A DNA stretch of 64,000 bases from Arthrobacter sp. P2b (lineage in GTDB: Bacteria; Actinomycetota; Actinomycetes; Actinomycetales; Micrococcaceae), in the NCBI RefSeq assembly GCF_900168295.1, contig NZ_FVZL01000003.1:248001-312000 (forward strand), written 5' to 3'. A program made the translations under genes and the position numbers. Shown here piece after piece: positions 42,907 to 52,755 of the stretch. The notes under the pieces were generated by a model. That model ran no database searches, had not been told where the DNA came from, and saw nothing but the letters and a program-made list of their open reading frames with translations. The first letter of the stretch is position 1; each line of letters starts with the position of its first letter.

Positions 42907-43491
42907 CTAGCCCTCGGTCCTTGACCATTTGGTGAATCGGTAGCGGGTGCCGTTGGCGGCGGTCAGCCAGCCGTCCGGCGGGACGGAGGCCGAAGCCTCC
43001 CAACTGGTGCCAAGCTCGGGGGCGAACGTGTCGCCGTCGGCCTCCACATCGATGGTGGTGACCACCGCGACGTTGGCGAGATCGGTGGACTGGCGGAAAA
43101 TCTCCCCGCCGCCCAGGATCCAGACCGTGTCGCCGCCGTCGACGAACTGGGACTCCAGCAGCGCGTCATCGAGGGAAGGAACCACGACGGCGCCCTCCGC
43201 CTCAGGTGTGTCGGCCCAGCTTTTCTGCCGGGTGATCACGATGTTGGTGCGCCCGGGCAGGGGGCGGTACTTCTCCGGGAAGGACAGCCAGGTCTTGCGG
43301 CCCATGATGACCGGGTGCCCGGTGGTCAGCCGAGTGAAGTGTTTGAGGTCCTCCGGAAGGTGCCAGGGCATGTCCCCGTCCTTGCCGATGACGCCGTCGG
43401 GGGTCTGGGCCCACACCAGCCCAACGCCGGTGACCGAGGCGGCCAGCTCTTCGGTGAAGGACTGCGGATCCGTGAAGTTTTCGGTGCTCAT
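42907..43491 (-). CDS. folA: Dihydrofolate reductase
   Basis: A 194-residue DHFR that regenerates tetrahydrofolate after thymidylate synthesis. N-terminal active site: [25 protein letters not shown], with Asp in the PWHLPEDL motif and the NADPH/substrate region [22 protein letters not shown] and WILGGGEIF. The length is slightly longer than most bacterial DHFRs by a N-terminal extension of about 20 residues. The start overlaps the thyA stop by 4 bases, so the pair is coupled. thyA-folA order is common in Gram-positives. Confidence 0.95.
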   Translation of the reverse strand: MSTENFTDPQSFTEELAASVTGVGLVWAQTPDGVIGKDGDMPWHLPEDLKHFTRLTTGHPVIMGRKTWLSFPEKYRPLPGRTNIVITRQKSWADTPEAEGAVVVPSLDDALLESQFVDGGDTVWILGGGEIFRQSTDLANVAVVTTIDVEADGDTFAPELGTSWEASASVPPDGWLTAANGTRYRFTKWSRTEG

Positions 43492-44291
43492 ACTGCGATC
43501 GGCGCCTTAATCGTGGGGTGGTGCTGGTAGCCCACCACTTCGAAGTCTTCCAGGGTGTAGTCAAAGATCGAGGCTGGCTTGCGGTTGATCTTCAGCTGAG
43601 GGTAATCGTACGGCTCCCGCTCCAGCTGCTTGAGGACCTGGTCCATGTGGTTCTCGTAGATGTGCACATCGCCGCCGGTCCAGATGAACTCGCCGGGCTC
43701 CAGACCCACCTGCTGGGCCACCATGCATGTGAGCAGGGCGTAGGAGGCGATGTTGAACGGCACACCCAGGAACATGTCCGCGGAGCGCTGGTACAGCTGG
43801 CAGGACAGCTTGCCGTCGGCGACGTAGAACTGGAAGAACGCGTGGCACGGCGGAAGTGCCATGTCGTTCAGTTCGGAGACATTCCAGGCGGACACGATAT
43901 GCCGGCGCGAGTCCGGGTTGGACTTCAGGTTCTCCACCAGCTCCGCGATCTGGTCGATGTGGCCGCCGTCCGGAGTGGGCCAGCTGCGCCACTGCACGCC
44001 GTACACCGGACCCAGGTCGCCGTCCGCGTCGGCCCACTCATTCCAGATGGTGACGCCCTGGTCCTGCATCCACTTCACGTTGGTTTCGCCGCGCAGGAAC
44101 CACAGGAGCTCCACCGCCACGGACTTGAAGTGGACCCGCTTGGTGGTGATCAGCGGGAAGCTTTTCGTCAGGTCAAAGCGCAGCTGGCGTCCGAAAACAC
44201 TGGTGGTTCCGGTCCCCGTGCGGTCCGACTTGTGCGTGCCTGAGGCCAGGACATCGCGCAGGAGGTCTTCATAAGGCGTTGGAATGCTCAC
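43488..44291 (-). CDS. thyA: Thymidylate synthase
   Basis: A 267-residue ThyA, methylating dUMP to dTMP with 5,10-methylene-tetrahydrofolate. The family signature with the catalytic Cys is [14 protein letters not shown]. Other conserved parts: [19 protein letters not shown] near the N-terminus, [40 protein letters not shown], and the C-terminal IKAPIAV. Two-gene operon with folA downstream (4-base overlap). The promoter should lie upstream of 44291, before the next minus-strand GntR gene end (46-bp gap). Confidence 0.97.
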   Translation of the reverse strand: MSIPTPYEDLLRDVLASGTHKSDRTGTGTTSVFGRQLRFDLTKSFPLITTKRVHFKSVAVELLWFLRGETNVKWMQDQGVTIWNEWADADGDLGPVYGVQWRSWPTPDGGHIDQIAELVENLKSNPDSRRHIVSAWNVSELNDMALPPCHAFFQFYVADGKLSCQLYQRSADMFLGVPFNIASYALLTCMVAQQVGLEPGEFIWTGGDVHIYENHMDQVLKQLEREPYDYPQLKINRKPASIFDYTLEDFEVVGYQHHPTIKAPIAV

Positions 44292-44337
44292 GCCCCAAGT
44301 CTACGTGGCTTAGTTCGAGCGCTTCAGCAATGCCGCC

Positions 44338-44727
44338 TCAACTTCGCCTGAGCCTGCCACGAAGCAGGTCCAGCAGGACCTCGTCGCTGAGTTGCGCTTT
44401 CCGCCCGGCGCCGATGTAACGGTCGACGGCGGCAGTCACCTCCTTCGGGACCGGCACCGGGACTGCGTCCCCGGCACCCGGGGCAACACCGGCAACAATG
44501 GTGCCGCCCCGCCGTCGTGATTCAACAACACCGGCGGCCTCAAGTTCCTTGTACGCCCGGGCCACCGTTCCCACGGCAACGCCAAGATCCGCAGCCAGGC
44601 TCCTGACCGTCGGCAGCCGGCTGCCGGGCGCCAGGTCGCCGATTGCCACGAGCGAACTAATCTGTGACCGGATCTGCTCGTAGGGCGGCGTGGCGGACCG
44701 GAGGTCGATGATGATGCCGGCGCTCAC
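44338..44727 (-). CDS. GntR/YtrA-type transcriptional regulator
   Basis: A 129-residue regulator of the small YtrA-like GntR group, which has a winged helix plus a short C-terminal dimerisation helix. The N-terminal part is IIIDLRSATPPYEQIRSQIS, then SRLPTVRSLAADLGVAVGTV (recognition helix), ARAYKELEAAGVVESRRRGG, and the C-terminal helix TAAVDRYIGAGRKAQLSDEVLLDLLRGRL. The GTG start overlaps the stop of the upstream membrane gene by 4 bases (GTGA). It probably represses its own operon through the palindrome at 46363-46388. Confidence 0.88.
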   Translation of the reverse strand: MSAGIIIDLRSATPPYEQIRSQISSLVAIGDLAPGSRLPTVRSLAADLGVAVGTVARAYKELEAAGVVESRRRGGTIVAGVAPGAGDAVPVPVPKEVTAAVDRYIGAGRKAQLSDEVLLDLLRGRLRRS

Positions 44728-46340
44728 GTCACCGGTTCCGGTGCGGGGGCGGGCTTGGCGGCCCCCGTGGCGGCGATACCGCGGACGGGAATCACGGCAA
44801 TCACCGCGCCCGCGACCGCCAGGAGGATTCCGACGCCCGGCGCCGCCTGCCACGCGTTGTCCCACAGCCCCGGGCCCACAGGGTACTCGGCCTGAAGCTC
44901 GTGTCCGGTGGCCATCAGCAGCACGCCCGCCTGCACTGTGGAGAACGCGGCCAGCGTCCGGACCACGCGGTGCAGCGTGATTGCGCGGAGGGCGGCGTCC
45001 AGGCCGGGAACCGGATCGGGGATACTGTGGCGCCGCCGGACCATGGCAAGCGGGAGCACGGAGAATACGGCAACGGCTGCGCTGGTCCAGGCTGTTGCGC
45101 CCCACGACGCCGGCAGGGTGAGTTCGGACTGGCGGACCGCGACAATTATTGTCACGCCCACCAGGACGGCAGCGGCCGCAATCGTCGTGCTGAGCATGGC
45201 AGGCGACACCGGCTGCCGCGGCCAGTGGCGTGGCTCGCCAGGGTCTCCGTAGTTGCGGTGGAGAAGCAGCTCGCCCGCAGCAACAACAGCGAGGACTACG
45301 GCGGCGGAGACTGCAACGAACAGTGTGGGATGGTCGATGACGGCGCCCGGAATAAGCAATGCGGCCAGCACCGGAACCAGCACCGCGAGCCCCATGGCCG
45401 GGCCGATCGACACCGCAAGTTTGGTGGCCGGATGCGGGTCCGCTCGCAGGACCCGGCCCGGCACCCCGCCGGCCAGCTTGGGCGGCGCCCACCACCACAT
45501 GGCCAGCAGGACAGCTAGGTTCAGTAGGCCGGCCGGGTTGAACCAGCTGCCGGAACCGTCGAAGGGGTCCGGGCGCGCGGCGTGGTTGCCCGCGATGGCC
45601 CCGAGTCCGGAGGCGATGGTGGCCACTGTGCGCAGCAGGCGGTTCATGGCGATGGTCCGCAGGAGGCCATTGTCCTCAGGCGTCAGCGGCTCAAGCTGCC
45701 GGCGGTGCGTGATCAGCGCAAGGACCAGCAGGGTTCCCGCGGCCAGGATGATCAGCGCGCCGCCCAGGTAGGCGGCCAGTTCGACACCGGGGATGCGGCC
45801 GTCTGGGCCATAGGTGACGTACTGGTTGTCCGGGGCGGGGCTGTATTCATAGGGGACCGGTGCGAAGCCGGGGAGGGTGGCAGTCCAGGCGATCTGCCCA
45901 GCGGCGGCAATGAAAATTGCGAGGACCGTCCAGGCAAGGGGCCGGGGCAGGAAGTCACGCACCCTCCGCACGTCCAGGGTTGCCCGGCGGCGGGGGAGCC
46001 GTGGGCCGGGATAGCTCAGTTGGCCGATGGCGTGGACGGCCAGGCAGCCCAGCACCGGCCAAGCCAGAGCTGGAAGGATATCCACCGTGCCGGCCGTGGA
46101 ATCTGGCGAGGGAACCGGCAGGATGCCGGCATTGGCAGCGGGCTGCAGCGAGCTCGCCAGCCAGCCGATAAAGCCCACCCAAGAGGCGTGCTGCGCAGCC
46201 GATACGGGCGTGGCTCCGCCGCCCGGGGCCCGGATGACCCAGCGAAGCAGCACGTAGATCCCCGCTGCCAGCAGGAACGGCCACAGGACCGCCATCGGTG
46301 GAACGTCGGTAAGAACGGCAATGGCGTCGCTGCCCGGCAC
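44724..46340 (-). CDS. Multi-pass membrane protein, operon partner of GntR regulator
   Basis: A 538-residue protein with about 12 predicted transmembrane helices separated by short basic or acidic loops. No substrate-binding site or ATPase motif is visible. One internal repeat of pattern occurs: two halves each contain a hydrophilic loop with Leu/Arg-rich stretches (e.g. TPEDNGLLRTIAMNRLLRTV and GLDAALRAITLHRVVRTLA), which suggests an internal duplication. GTG start with GGGGGA upstream. YtrA-type operons often pair the regulator with an ABC transporter; here only this protein is present. Function unknown. Confidence 0.75.
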   Translation of the reverse strand: MPGSDAIAVLTDVPPMAVLWPFLLAAGIYVLLRWVIRAPGGGATPVSAAQHASWVGFIGWLASSLQPAANAGILPVPSPDSTAGTVDILPALAWPVLGCLAVHAIGQLSYPGPRLPRRRATLDVRRVRDFLPRPLAWTVLAIFIAAAGQIAWTATLPGFAPVPYEYSPAPDNQYVTYGPDGRIPGVELAAYLGGALIILAAGTLLVLALITHRRQLEPLTPEDNGLLRTIAMNRLLRTVATIASGLGAIAGNHAARPDPFDGSGSWFNPAGLLNLAVLLAMWWWAPPKLAGGVPGRVLRADPHPATKLAVSIGPAMGLAVLVPVLAALLIPGAVIDHPTLFVAVSAAVVLAVVAAGELLLHRNYGDPGEPRHWPRQPVSPAMLSTTIAAAAVLVGVTIIVAVRQSELTLPASWGATAWTSAAVAVFSVLPLAMVRRRHSIPDPVPGLDAALRAITLHRVVRTLAAFSTVQAGVLLMATGHELQAEYPVGPGLWDNAWQAAPGVGILLAVAGAVIAVIPVRGIAATGAAKPAPAPEPVT

Positions 46341-46362
46341 ATCATCCCCCAGATTCGTGCAA

Positions 46363-46388
46363 CTTTGTATCGAGTATTTGATACAAAG
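46363..46388. promoter_or_regulatory. Palindromic operator of the GntR operon
   Basis: CTTTGTATC (46363-46371), spacer GAGTATTT, GATACAAAG (46380-46388): perfect 9-bp arms, 23 bp upstream of the membrane-protein start. AT-rich inverted repeats of this kind are typical GntR/YtrA binding sites. The position, directly ahead of the operon that ends with the gntR gene, suggests autoregulation. Confidence 0.7.
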
Positions 46389-46416
46389 CTGGACGGGTCA
46401 AGCAGGCTTGGAGGTG

Positions 46417-47385
46417 CTAGTCGTCGAACGGCCTGAACTGCTCGACGGCCACGATCCGGTTCTTCCCGCCGGACGCCACATGGCACACCACCAGTTCACC
46501 GGGCGAAAGGTACGGCTCCTCGGACGGCAGGAGGCTGCTCAGGGCTCCGGGCATGTGCTTCGCAAGCTGCGCGAACACCGTGGGAAGTGCCGGGCGGTGC
46601 GTGCAGACGGCCACCGCCCGCTGCTTGTCGAACAGCGACTCGATGACGGCCGCGGTCTTTTTCGGGCTGCGCTCATGGCGGTGTTCCGTCAGTGCCTCCG
46701 CCATCTTGACCTTTGCCCCGGCGGCCTTTGCGTAGGGTGCCACCGTGGCCACGCACCGCAGCCAGGGGCTGGTCACCACGCGCGGCGGCTTCCACGCCTG
46801 CAGCAGCCGGCCGACTGCCTGCGCCTGCCGTGTTCCGGTTGCTGCGAGCGGCCGCTCGCCTTCGGCCTTGGTCCAGGACGAGCGCGGTTTGGCTTTGGCG
46901 TGGCGGACCACCACGAGCGGCCAGGTGTTCAGCTCGCCGCGTTCGTGGGCTTCGCGCAGGTACTGCAGGGGTACGACGTCGGAGGGGTTGGACAGCAGCG
47001 TGGCCGCCTTCTCCGGGGCGCACCACATCACGCTGTCCACCTCCTTGCCGTCGGGAACAAGCGTGGCTCCGTTGACCTTGACCGCCCAGTAGTAGACCAC
47101 CTTCAGGCCGGACGCCACGTGGTAGTGGATGGGCGGCAGGGGAATCCCCAGGGGCGCGTCCAGGCCAATCTCTTCCCGGACTTCCCGGACGGCGCATTCG
47201 GGGACGGTCTCGCCGTCGTCAATCTTGCCCTTGGGCCATGACCAGTCGTCATAGCGGGGGCGGTGGATCAGCAGGACTTCAAGCTTGTCCTTGCTGACCC
47301 GCCATGGCAGGGCGCCGGCAGCAGTAACTGCTACTGGTTCCCCCGGATGGTCTGTCTGGTCTGCTACGAGTGCATCGCTCGACAA
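46417..47385 (-). CDS. NUDIX hydrolase fused to histidine phosphatase (MutT1-like)
   Basis: A 322-residue two-domain protein. The N-terminal NUDIX domain has a complete box: GKIDDGETVPECAVREVREE followed by IGL. The C-terminal half is a SixA-like histidine phosphatase starting at the RHG-like VVVRHAKAKP, with TSPWLRCVATVAPYA (second Arg) and a later VCTHRPALP His. This layout matches mycobacterial MutT1, which hydrolyses 8-oxo-GTP, 8-oxo-dGTP and diadenosine polyphosphates. TTG start (47385) with AAGGG upstream, 11 bases after the ppk stop, so it is probably cotranscribed with ppk. Confidence 0.9.
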   Translation of the reverse strand: MSSDALVADQTDHPGEPVAVTAAGALPWRVSKDKLEVLLIHRPRYDDWSWPKGKIDDGETVPECAVREVREEIGLDAPLGIPLPPIHYHVASGLKVVYYWAVKVNGATLVPDGKEVDSVMWCAPEKAATLLSNPSDVVPLQYLREAHERGELNTWPLVVVRHAKAKPRSSWTKAEGERPLAATGTRQAQAVGRLLQAWKPPRVVTSPWLRCVATVAPYAKAAGAKVKMAEALTEHRHERSPKKTAAVIESLFDKQRAVAVCTHRPALPTVFAQLAKHMPGALSSLLPSEEPYLSPGELVVCHVASGGKNRIVAVEQFRPFDD

Positions 47386-47396
47386 AACAGCTGCCC

Positions 47397-49646
47397 TTAA
47401 CGCCGGCTCAGGCTGCGCTGCCGGGGCCGGGACGCCAGCAGCCACGACTGGACGTCCTCAAGCGGCTTGCCGTCTTCCGCCAGGTGGTGCCGGCTCCATG
47501 CTCCCTCGTTGTCCAGGTGCCAGCTGGCGGTTTCGGGAGCCATGTAGCGCTTAAGCAGGTCAAGGACATAGGCGATGTCGTCGGCGCTCGCCAGCTGGAC
47601 CAGGGCCTCCACCCGGCGGTCCAGGTTGCGGTGCATCATGTCCGCGGAGCCGATGTACACCACTGGGTCACCGCCGTTGGCGAAGGCGAACACCCGGGAG
47701 TGCTCCAGGAACCTGCCCAGGATGGAACGGACCGTGATGTTTTCGCTGAGGCCGGGAACGCCGGGGCGCAGCGAGCAGATGCCGCGCACCACCACGTCCA
47801 CCTTCACACCCGCCTGCGAGGCACGGTACAGCGAATCGATGATGGCCTCATCCACCATGGAGTTCACCTTGATCTGCACCCGCCCGGGCACCCCGGCACG
47901 GGCATTGCGGATCTCCGTCTCGATCCGGTCAATCAGCCCGGACCGCACCGAACGCGGCGCAACGAGCAGCCTCTTGAACGTGGACTTCGGGGCATAGCCG
48001 GAGAGCTGGTTGAACAGCTTGGACAGGTCCTCGCCCACCTGCTCGTTGGCGGTCAGGAGGCCCAGGTCCTCGTAGTACCGGGCCGTGCGGGGGTGGTAGT
48101 TGCCGGTTCCGATGTGGCAGTACCGGCGCAGTCCGTCCACTTCCTGGCGGACCACCAGGGACAGCTTGCAGTGCGTCTTGAGGCCCACGATGCCGTAGAC
48201 CACATGCACGCCGGCCTGCTCAAGCTTGCGGGCCCAGGAGATGTTCGCCTGCTCATCGAACCGCGCCTTGATTTCCACCAGCGCGAGGACCTGCTTGCCG
48301 GCCTCGGCTGCATCAATCAGGGCGTCAACGATGGGCGAGTCGCCCGAGGTGCGGTACAGGGTCTGCTTGATGGCCTGCACCTTGGGGTCCGCGGCGGCCT
48401 GCTCAAGAAACGCCTGGACAGAGGTGGAGAACGAGTCGTAAGGGTGGTGCAGAAGGATGTCGCGGCGGCGCATGGCGGCGAAGACGTTCGCAGCCTTCGA
48501 CGTCTCGGACTCGTTAAGGTACCGGGACGTGTGCGGAACATGCTTGGGGTAGTGCAGGTCCGCCCGGTCGATGCCGGCGATGACGGACAGGCCCCGGAGG
48601 TCCAGCGGCGCGGGCACCGAGTACACCTCGGATTCCTCCACGCCCAGCTCGCGGATCAGGAGTGCACGGATATTGGGGTTGATGTCGTTGGTGACCTCGA
48701 GCCGCACGGGCGGGCCGAAGCGGCGGCGCAGGAGTTCCTTCTCGAGCGCCTGCAGGAGGTTTTCGGCGTCGTCCTCTTCCACCTCCACATCCTCGTTCCG
48801 GGTGACACGGAAGGTGTGGTGCTCCAGGACCTCCATGCCCGGGAACAGCTTGTCCAGATGGACGGCAATGACTTCCTCAAGCGCGATGAAGCGGGCAACG
48901 CGGCCTGCGACCGCGCCGGCGCGGGGACCGTCAATGGAGATCAGGCGCGGCAGCTGGTCCGGTACCTTGACGCGTGCAAAGAGTTCTTTGTCGCTGATGG
49001 GGTTCCGGACCACGACGGCCAGGTTCAGTGAGAGGCCCGAGATGTAAGGGAAGGGGTGGGCCGGGTCCACCGCCAGCGGCGTGAGGATGGGGAACACCTT
49101 CTCGGCGAACATCACGCTGAGCTGCTGCTTGGCGGCGTCGTCCAGCTCATCCCAGTGCATGAGGTGGATGTGCTCATAGGCCAGGGCCGGGCGGATCTGC
49201 TCCGCGTACACCTGCGCATGCCGCTGCTGGAGCCGGTGGGCTTCCTCGCTGATCCTTTCCAGCACCTCAACCGGACTCAGGCCGGCGGGTGAGGGAACGG
49301 CAAGGCCCGTGGCGATGCGGCGCTTCAGGCCGGCCACCCGGACCATAAAAAACTCGTCCAGGTTGGAGGCAAAGATGGAGAGGAAACTGACACGTTCCAA
49401 GAGGTGCAGGGTGGGGTCTTCGGCAAGTTCCAGGACCCGGGAATTGAAGCTGAGCCAGCTCAGTTCACGGTCCAGGAAGCGGTCCGGCCGGATGTCGCCT
49501 TCGGGTTGAAGGTTCGGCGCGAACTCCGGAATGTCGATGCGGTCCTGGGTGGCGCGGGACGCCGGCACCTCCGAGGAACCGAAGCGGGCGCGCACTGGTA
49601 CAGCCACATCCTGGGACGTAGCTGTTCCGGAAGGTTCCGGGTTCAT
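47397..49646 (-). CDS. ppk1: Polyphosphate kinase 1
   Basis: A 749-residue enzyme making polyphosphate from ATP. Domains: N-terminal helical domain (about 70-190, [19 protein letters not shown]), head, and two C-terminal PLD-like catalytic domains. The autophosphorylated His lies in [16 protein letters not shown], with the second conserved His region at [16 protein letters not shown], and the end RVEALVQL. The ATG at 49646 is supported by AAAGGAG 7 bases upstream; a longer frame starts at 49718. The NUDIX-phosphatase gene follows after 11 bases, linking polyphosphate and nucleotide pool maintenance. Confidence 0.96.
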   Translation of the reverse strand: MNPEPSGTATSQDVAVPVRARFGSSEVPASRATQDRIDIPEFAPNLQPEGDIRPDRFLDRELSWLSFNSRVLELAEDPTLHLLERVSFLSIFASNLDEFFMVRVAGLKRRIATGLAVPSPAGLSPVEVLERISEEAHRLQQRHAQVYAEQIRPALAYEHIHLMHWDELDDAAKQQLSVMFAEKVFPILTPLAVDPAHPFPYISGLSLNLAVVVRNPISDKELFARVKVPDQLPRLISIDGPRAGAVAGRVARFIALEEVIAVHLDKLFPGMEVLEHHTFRVTRNEDVEVEEDDAENLLQALEKELLRRRFGPPVRLEVTNDINPNIRALLIRELGVEESEVYSVPAPLDLRGLSVIAGIDRADLHYPKHVPHTSRYLNESETSKAANVFAAMRRRDILLHHPYDSFSTSVQAFLEQAAADPKVQAIKQTLYRTSGDSPIVDALIDAAEAGKQVLALVEIKARFDEQANISWARKLEQAGVHVVYGIVGLKTHCKLSLVVRQEVDGLRRYCHIGTGNYHPRTARYYEDLGLLTANEQVGEDLSKLFNQLSGYAPKSTFKRLLVAPRSVRSGLIDRIETEIRNARAGVPGRVQIKVNSMVDEAIIDSLYRASQAGVKVDVVVRGICSLRPGVPGLSENITVRSILGRFLEHSRVFAFANGGDPVVYIGSADMMHRNLDRRVEALVQLASADDIAYVLDLLKRYMAPETASWHLDNEGAWSRHHLAEDGKPLEDVQSWLLASRPRQRSLSRR

Positions 49647-49762
49647 GGCATCTCCTTTACCTGGCGCTTGATGCTGGCGCTTCCGGCCCGCGGGGTTCTG
49701 TTTCAACCTTACAAGCATTCAGTTCGCGCAAGCCCTCGATTTCGGGCCTCCCGGCCCGTGTG

Positions 49763-50746
49763 TCAGCCGATTGGACTAACCGCTGCCACCGGCCCGTACA
49801 TCACGTCCATGTCCCACCGGGTGAACCCCAGCCGGCGGTACAGGGAAACGGCCGGGGCGTTCTCTGCATCGGTGTACAGCATGACCGCGTGCAGCCCCAG
49901 ATCCTGGAGGTGTTTGATGCCCGCAATCGTGAGGGCTTTGCCAAGACCCATGCCCTGGGCCTCCGGCGCCACACCCACCACGTAAACCTCGCCAATGGCG
50001 GGGTGCGAACCGTGCCGCGGGTGCACCTTGGTCCAGTGGAAGCCCAGCAGCCGCCCATCACGGTCCTCAGCGAGGAGGAAGCCGGCCGGGTCGAACCATT
50101 CCTCGGCCATGCGGGCTTCCAAATCCGCCCGGGTCAGGTTGCCCTGCTCCGGGTGGTGCGAAAATGCCGCGCGGTTCACTGCCAGCCAGGCGTCCTCATC
50201 CTGCCCCGGCACAAAAGCCCGGACGGAAACACCCTCCGGAAAACCGGCGTCGGGAAGATCGGCGCCCGCGGTCGTCATGCGCATCTTCCACAGTTCGCGC
50301 ACGGGCGCGTAGCCGTAGCGGGCGGCAAGGTCTGCGGCGGCCTCGTGGTTTCCGTGGGACCAGGCTTTCAGCCCGTCAAAGCCCCGCGTTTCCTTCAACA
50401 CGCCCACCAGGCGGTCCGCGACGCCCTGGTTGCGGTAGGAGGGGTGTACGGCAATCTCCAGGATTCCGCTGCCGTCCTGTTCGTCGACCACCGCGGCGAA
50501 GCCGGCCAGGTCCTGCCCGGTGGAGGGGTCGGAGTCCTCATCGGGGGCGTACAGCGCCAGGGTCAGCAGCGCGTGCTCGGCTGAATCTCCGGCGCGCATC
50601 GTGACCAGGGTCTGCTCCGAGATGGACGGATTCCCGTCGGACTCTTCGGCCGCAGCCAGCAGGTCGCGGCAGTCTTTCAGGAGCTGCTGGTCAACCCCGC
50701 CTCGGACAACATGGACGGGCCACTTCTCAGGGTGCGCTGAAGTCAT
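49763..50746 (-). CDS. mshD: Mycothiol synthase
   Basis: A 327-residue acetyltransferase that acetylates Cys-GlcN-Ins to give mycothiol, the actinobacterial low-molecular thiol. It has two GNAT domains: the N-terminal one contains LEIAVHPSYRNQGVADRLVG and the C-terminal one VYVVGVAPEAQGMGLGKAL (acetyl-CoA loop Q-x-x-G-x-G). The remaining signature is HHPEQGNLTRADLEARMAE and LLGFHWTKVHP. It is directly next to the GlnR-like gene, as in mycobacteria, which supports the assignment. Confidence 0.95.
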   Translation of the reverse strand: MTSAHPEKWPVHVVRGGVDQQLLKDCRDLLAAAEESDGNPSISEQTLVTMRAGDSAEHALLTLALYAPDEDSDPSTGQDLAGFAAVVDEQDGSGILEIAVHPSYRNQGVADRLVGVLKETRGFDGLKAWSHGNHEAAADLAARYGYAPVRELWKMRMTTAGADLPDAGFPEGVSVRAFVPGQDEDAWLAVNRAAFSHHPEQGNLTRADLEARMAEEWFDPAGFLLAEDRDGRLLGFHWTKVHPRHGSHPAIGEVYVVGVAPEAQGMGLGKALTIAGIKHLQDLGLHAVMLYTDAENAPAVSLYRRLGFTRWDMDVMYGPVAAVSPIG

Positions 50747-50779
50747 GAGGCAAGGCTATACGGGTTGGCGCCGCGGGGC

Positions 50780-51478
50780 TCAGGCTTCGGTGAGCTCGTC
50801 TTCCTGCTGCCGCACCAGCGTCAGCCGGTAGCCCACGTTGCGGACAGTGCTGATCAGGTTCTCGTGGTCCACGCCCAGCTTGGCGCGAAGGCGCCGGACA
50901 TGGACGTCCACCGTGCGCGTGCCACCGTAGTAGTCGTAGCCCCACACCTCGGTGAGCAGCTGCTGGCGGGTGAAAACGCGGCCGGGGTGCTGGGCCAGGT
51001 ACTTCAGTAGTTCAAACTCCTTGAAGGTCAGGTTCAGCGGGGCTCCGTTGACGCGGGCGGTGTAGCTTGCCTCATCGATGACCACGCCGGCGGCACGGAT
51101 TTCGCTGGGGGTGTCTTCCTGTTCGGGCACCGCCCGGGCGACAGAGAGCCGGATGCGGGCTTCCACTTCGGCGGGGCCGGCTGAATCCAGCACGATGTCA
51201 TCCACTGCCCAGGCGGAGGAGACGGCGGCCATGCCGCCCTCCGTGAGGATCAGCACCAGCGGGGCGCTCAGCCCTGTGGCTTTGAGGAGCTGGGTGAGGG
51301 AACGCGCCCCCACGAGGTCTTTCCGGGCGTCCAGCAGCACGATGTCGCAGGGATCCGTCTCGAGCAGGGCCGTGGGCTCGGCGGGGAGGATGTGCACCCG
51401 GTGGTTCAGCAGTTCCAAGGCAGGCAGGATGTCAACCGAAGAGCCGGTGCTGTTCGTCAATAACAGGATGTGCGACAT
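50780..51478 (-). CDS. glnR: GlnR-type atypical OmpR-family regulator
   Basis: A 232-residue orphan response-regulator-like protein. The N-terminal receiver is atypical: the conserved acidic pocket residues are absent, but D50 ([10 protein letters not shown]) with nearby R52 and T8 matches the GlnR dimer network, in which phosphorylation is not needed. The C-terminal OmpR winged helix shows [40 protein letters not shown] and [19 protein letters not shown]. In actinobacteria GlnR governs nitrogen uptake and assimilation. The mshD-glnR neighbourhood is conserved in mycobacteria, supporting this over other OmpR proteins. Confidence 0.85.
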   Translation of the reverse strand: MSHILLLTNSTGSSVDILPALELLNHRVHILPAEPTALLETDPCDIVLLDARKDLVGARSLTQLLKATGLSAPLVLILTEGGMAAVSSAWAVDDIVLDSAGPAEVEARIRLSVARAVPEQEDTPSEIRAAGVVIDEASYTARVNGAPLNLTFKEFELLKYLAQHPGRVFTRQQLLTEVWGYDYYGGTRTVDVHVRRLRAKLGVDHENLISTVRNVGYRLTLVRQQEDELTEA

Positions 51479-51818
51479 TGTTCCTCCAAGGGCCGTCCGC
51501 GCATCGTTGGGCGACTAAAACCGGATTCTCACCGGCCGGTACTGGCTCCCACCGTGGACGTGAGGCCGGCAAAAACAACTGCCGGCCCGCCATCCCCGCA
51601 GGGAGTTTAGCTGAACCTTGAGTATACCCGGCACCCCCTTCTGAGCCAGAGATTCCCGCCCCGCAACGGTACGTTTTGCGACATATCCCGTTCATATAGG
51701 GCAGGATTGGGGCAGGGCGGCATGCCCTGCCACGAAGGGGCGGACTCCGCCCTCGGTCTACGCCAGGATGGGATTGCAGCGCAGTGAGTGCAGAGACTAA
51801 GCACAGGCCGGGCTCCGA
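51479..51818. other. 340-bp divergent intergenic region
   Basis: Lies between glnR (minus) and a membrane gene (plus), so it should hold both promoters. Nothing else stands out apart from GC-poor spots (51656-51695). No terminator or RNA gene is recognised. Confidence 0.5.
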
Positions 51819-52586
51819 ATGACGGCAGATCTGCAGGCGCCCGCGCGTTCGCTCGGCTCCTGGACCATCGGGCTGGTGGGAATAGCCGGACTCGCAGCGA
51901 TCATCGCCGGGGTCTACACCTCCCGCGAGGCCCTGGTGGCCGTCGCCGTCCTGATCGCCGCCGCCGTCGGCATCGGCTGGCCGCACTTCCTCCGCATCCC
52001 CGCCAAAAAAACGCTAGCCGCCGTCATTGCCCTGCCGGGCGCTGGCTCGGCGCTCGCCGCAGCTCTGGCTCCGGCTCCGGGGTACCTGGACTGGACGCCG
52101 GGGTTCCTGGCGCTGGGAATGATGGCGGTTTTTGTTGTGCAGCTGATCCGCGGAACCGGGCAGGCGCAGCGGCTCGAATCAACCCTCGGCTGCTGCGTGG
52201 GGGTCCTGCTGTCCTGCCTGGGAGCGGGATGGATAGCCGGAGCGCGCCTTGACGGTATCCGGGAGATGCTCCTGGTGGCGGCCATCAGCGCAGCGGTGGC
52301 CCTGCTCGCGGGGCTGATCCGGTGGCCGGACAGCGTAGTGGCACCTTTGGGCATCGTCCTGGCCGGGCTGGCAGGACCGCTGGCCGGGCTGGTGCTTTCG
52401 GACATCGCCGTCCTCCCTGCCGCCATTTTCGGCGTGGTGGTGGGCGCTGTGCTGGCCAGCTTCCGCCGCCTGGTCACCCTCCGGGGTGCTCCCCTTAACA
52501 TTCCCGCGGCCCTTGCCATGGGCCTGGCGCCTGTTTCAGCCGTGGGTTCCCTTGCTTACTTCATAGACAAACTACTCATCTACTAA
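51819..52586 (+). CDS. Seven- to eight-helix membrane protein
   Basis: A 255-residue hydrophobic protein with about seven to eight predicted transmembrane helices joined by short loops: helix 1 near 15-35 (WTIGLVGIAGLAAIIAGVY), a pair near 60-85, then helices near 95-115, 125-150, 160-180, 190-210 and 230-250. No charged active-site motif. ATG start. A conserved actinobacterial permease-like protein of unknown function. A 37-residue membrane protein and nitrobindin follow on the same strand, suggesting a small operon. Confidence 0.65.
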   Translation: MTADLQAPARSLGSWTIGLVGIAGLAAIIAGVYTSREALVAVAVLIAAAVGIGWPHFLRIPAKKTLAAVIALPGAGSALAAALAPAPGYLDWTPGFLALGMMAVFVVQLIRGTGQAQRLESTLGCCVGVLLSCLGAGWIAGARLDGIREMLLVAAISAAVALLAGLIRWPDSVVAPLGIVLAGLAGPLAGLVLSDIAVLPAAIFGVVVGAVLASFRRLVTLRGAPLNIPAALAMGLAPVSAVGSLAYFIDKLLIY

Positions 52587-52602
52587 CGGTTAGGATGGCA
52601 TC

Positions 52603-52716
52603 ATGTCCGTACTTGCATTTGAAATCTTCTTCCTTGTCCTGCTCGGCATCGCGAGCCTGTCCATGGCCTGGTTCGCAGGCTTCGTGGTGTACCGCCTCTT
52701 CAAAGGCCAGAAGTAG
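52603..52716 (+). CDS. 37-residue membrane protein
   Basis: Begins 16 bases after the previous stop with AGGATGG about 6 bases before the ATG. It encodes MSVLAFEIFFLVLLGIASL and a short continuation SMAWFAGFVVYRLFKGQK, one long hydrophobic helix of about 26 residues followed by a basic Lys/Arg tail. The frame, SD and compact hydrophobic-then-basic pattern support a genuine small protein. Function unknown. Confidence 0.7.
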   Translation: MSVLAFEIFFLVLLGIASLSMAWFAGFVVYRLFKGQK

Positions 52717-52755
52717 ACCGCTCTCCAGCTACCTGTAATCCCGAGGTAAATAGCT

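Noticed and set aside
47370..49031. Plus-strand open frame of 553 codons over ppk
   Set aside because: Antisense to ppk1; no domain and skewed composition.
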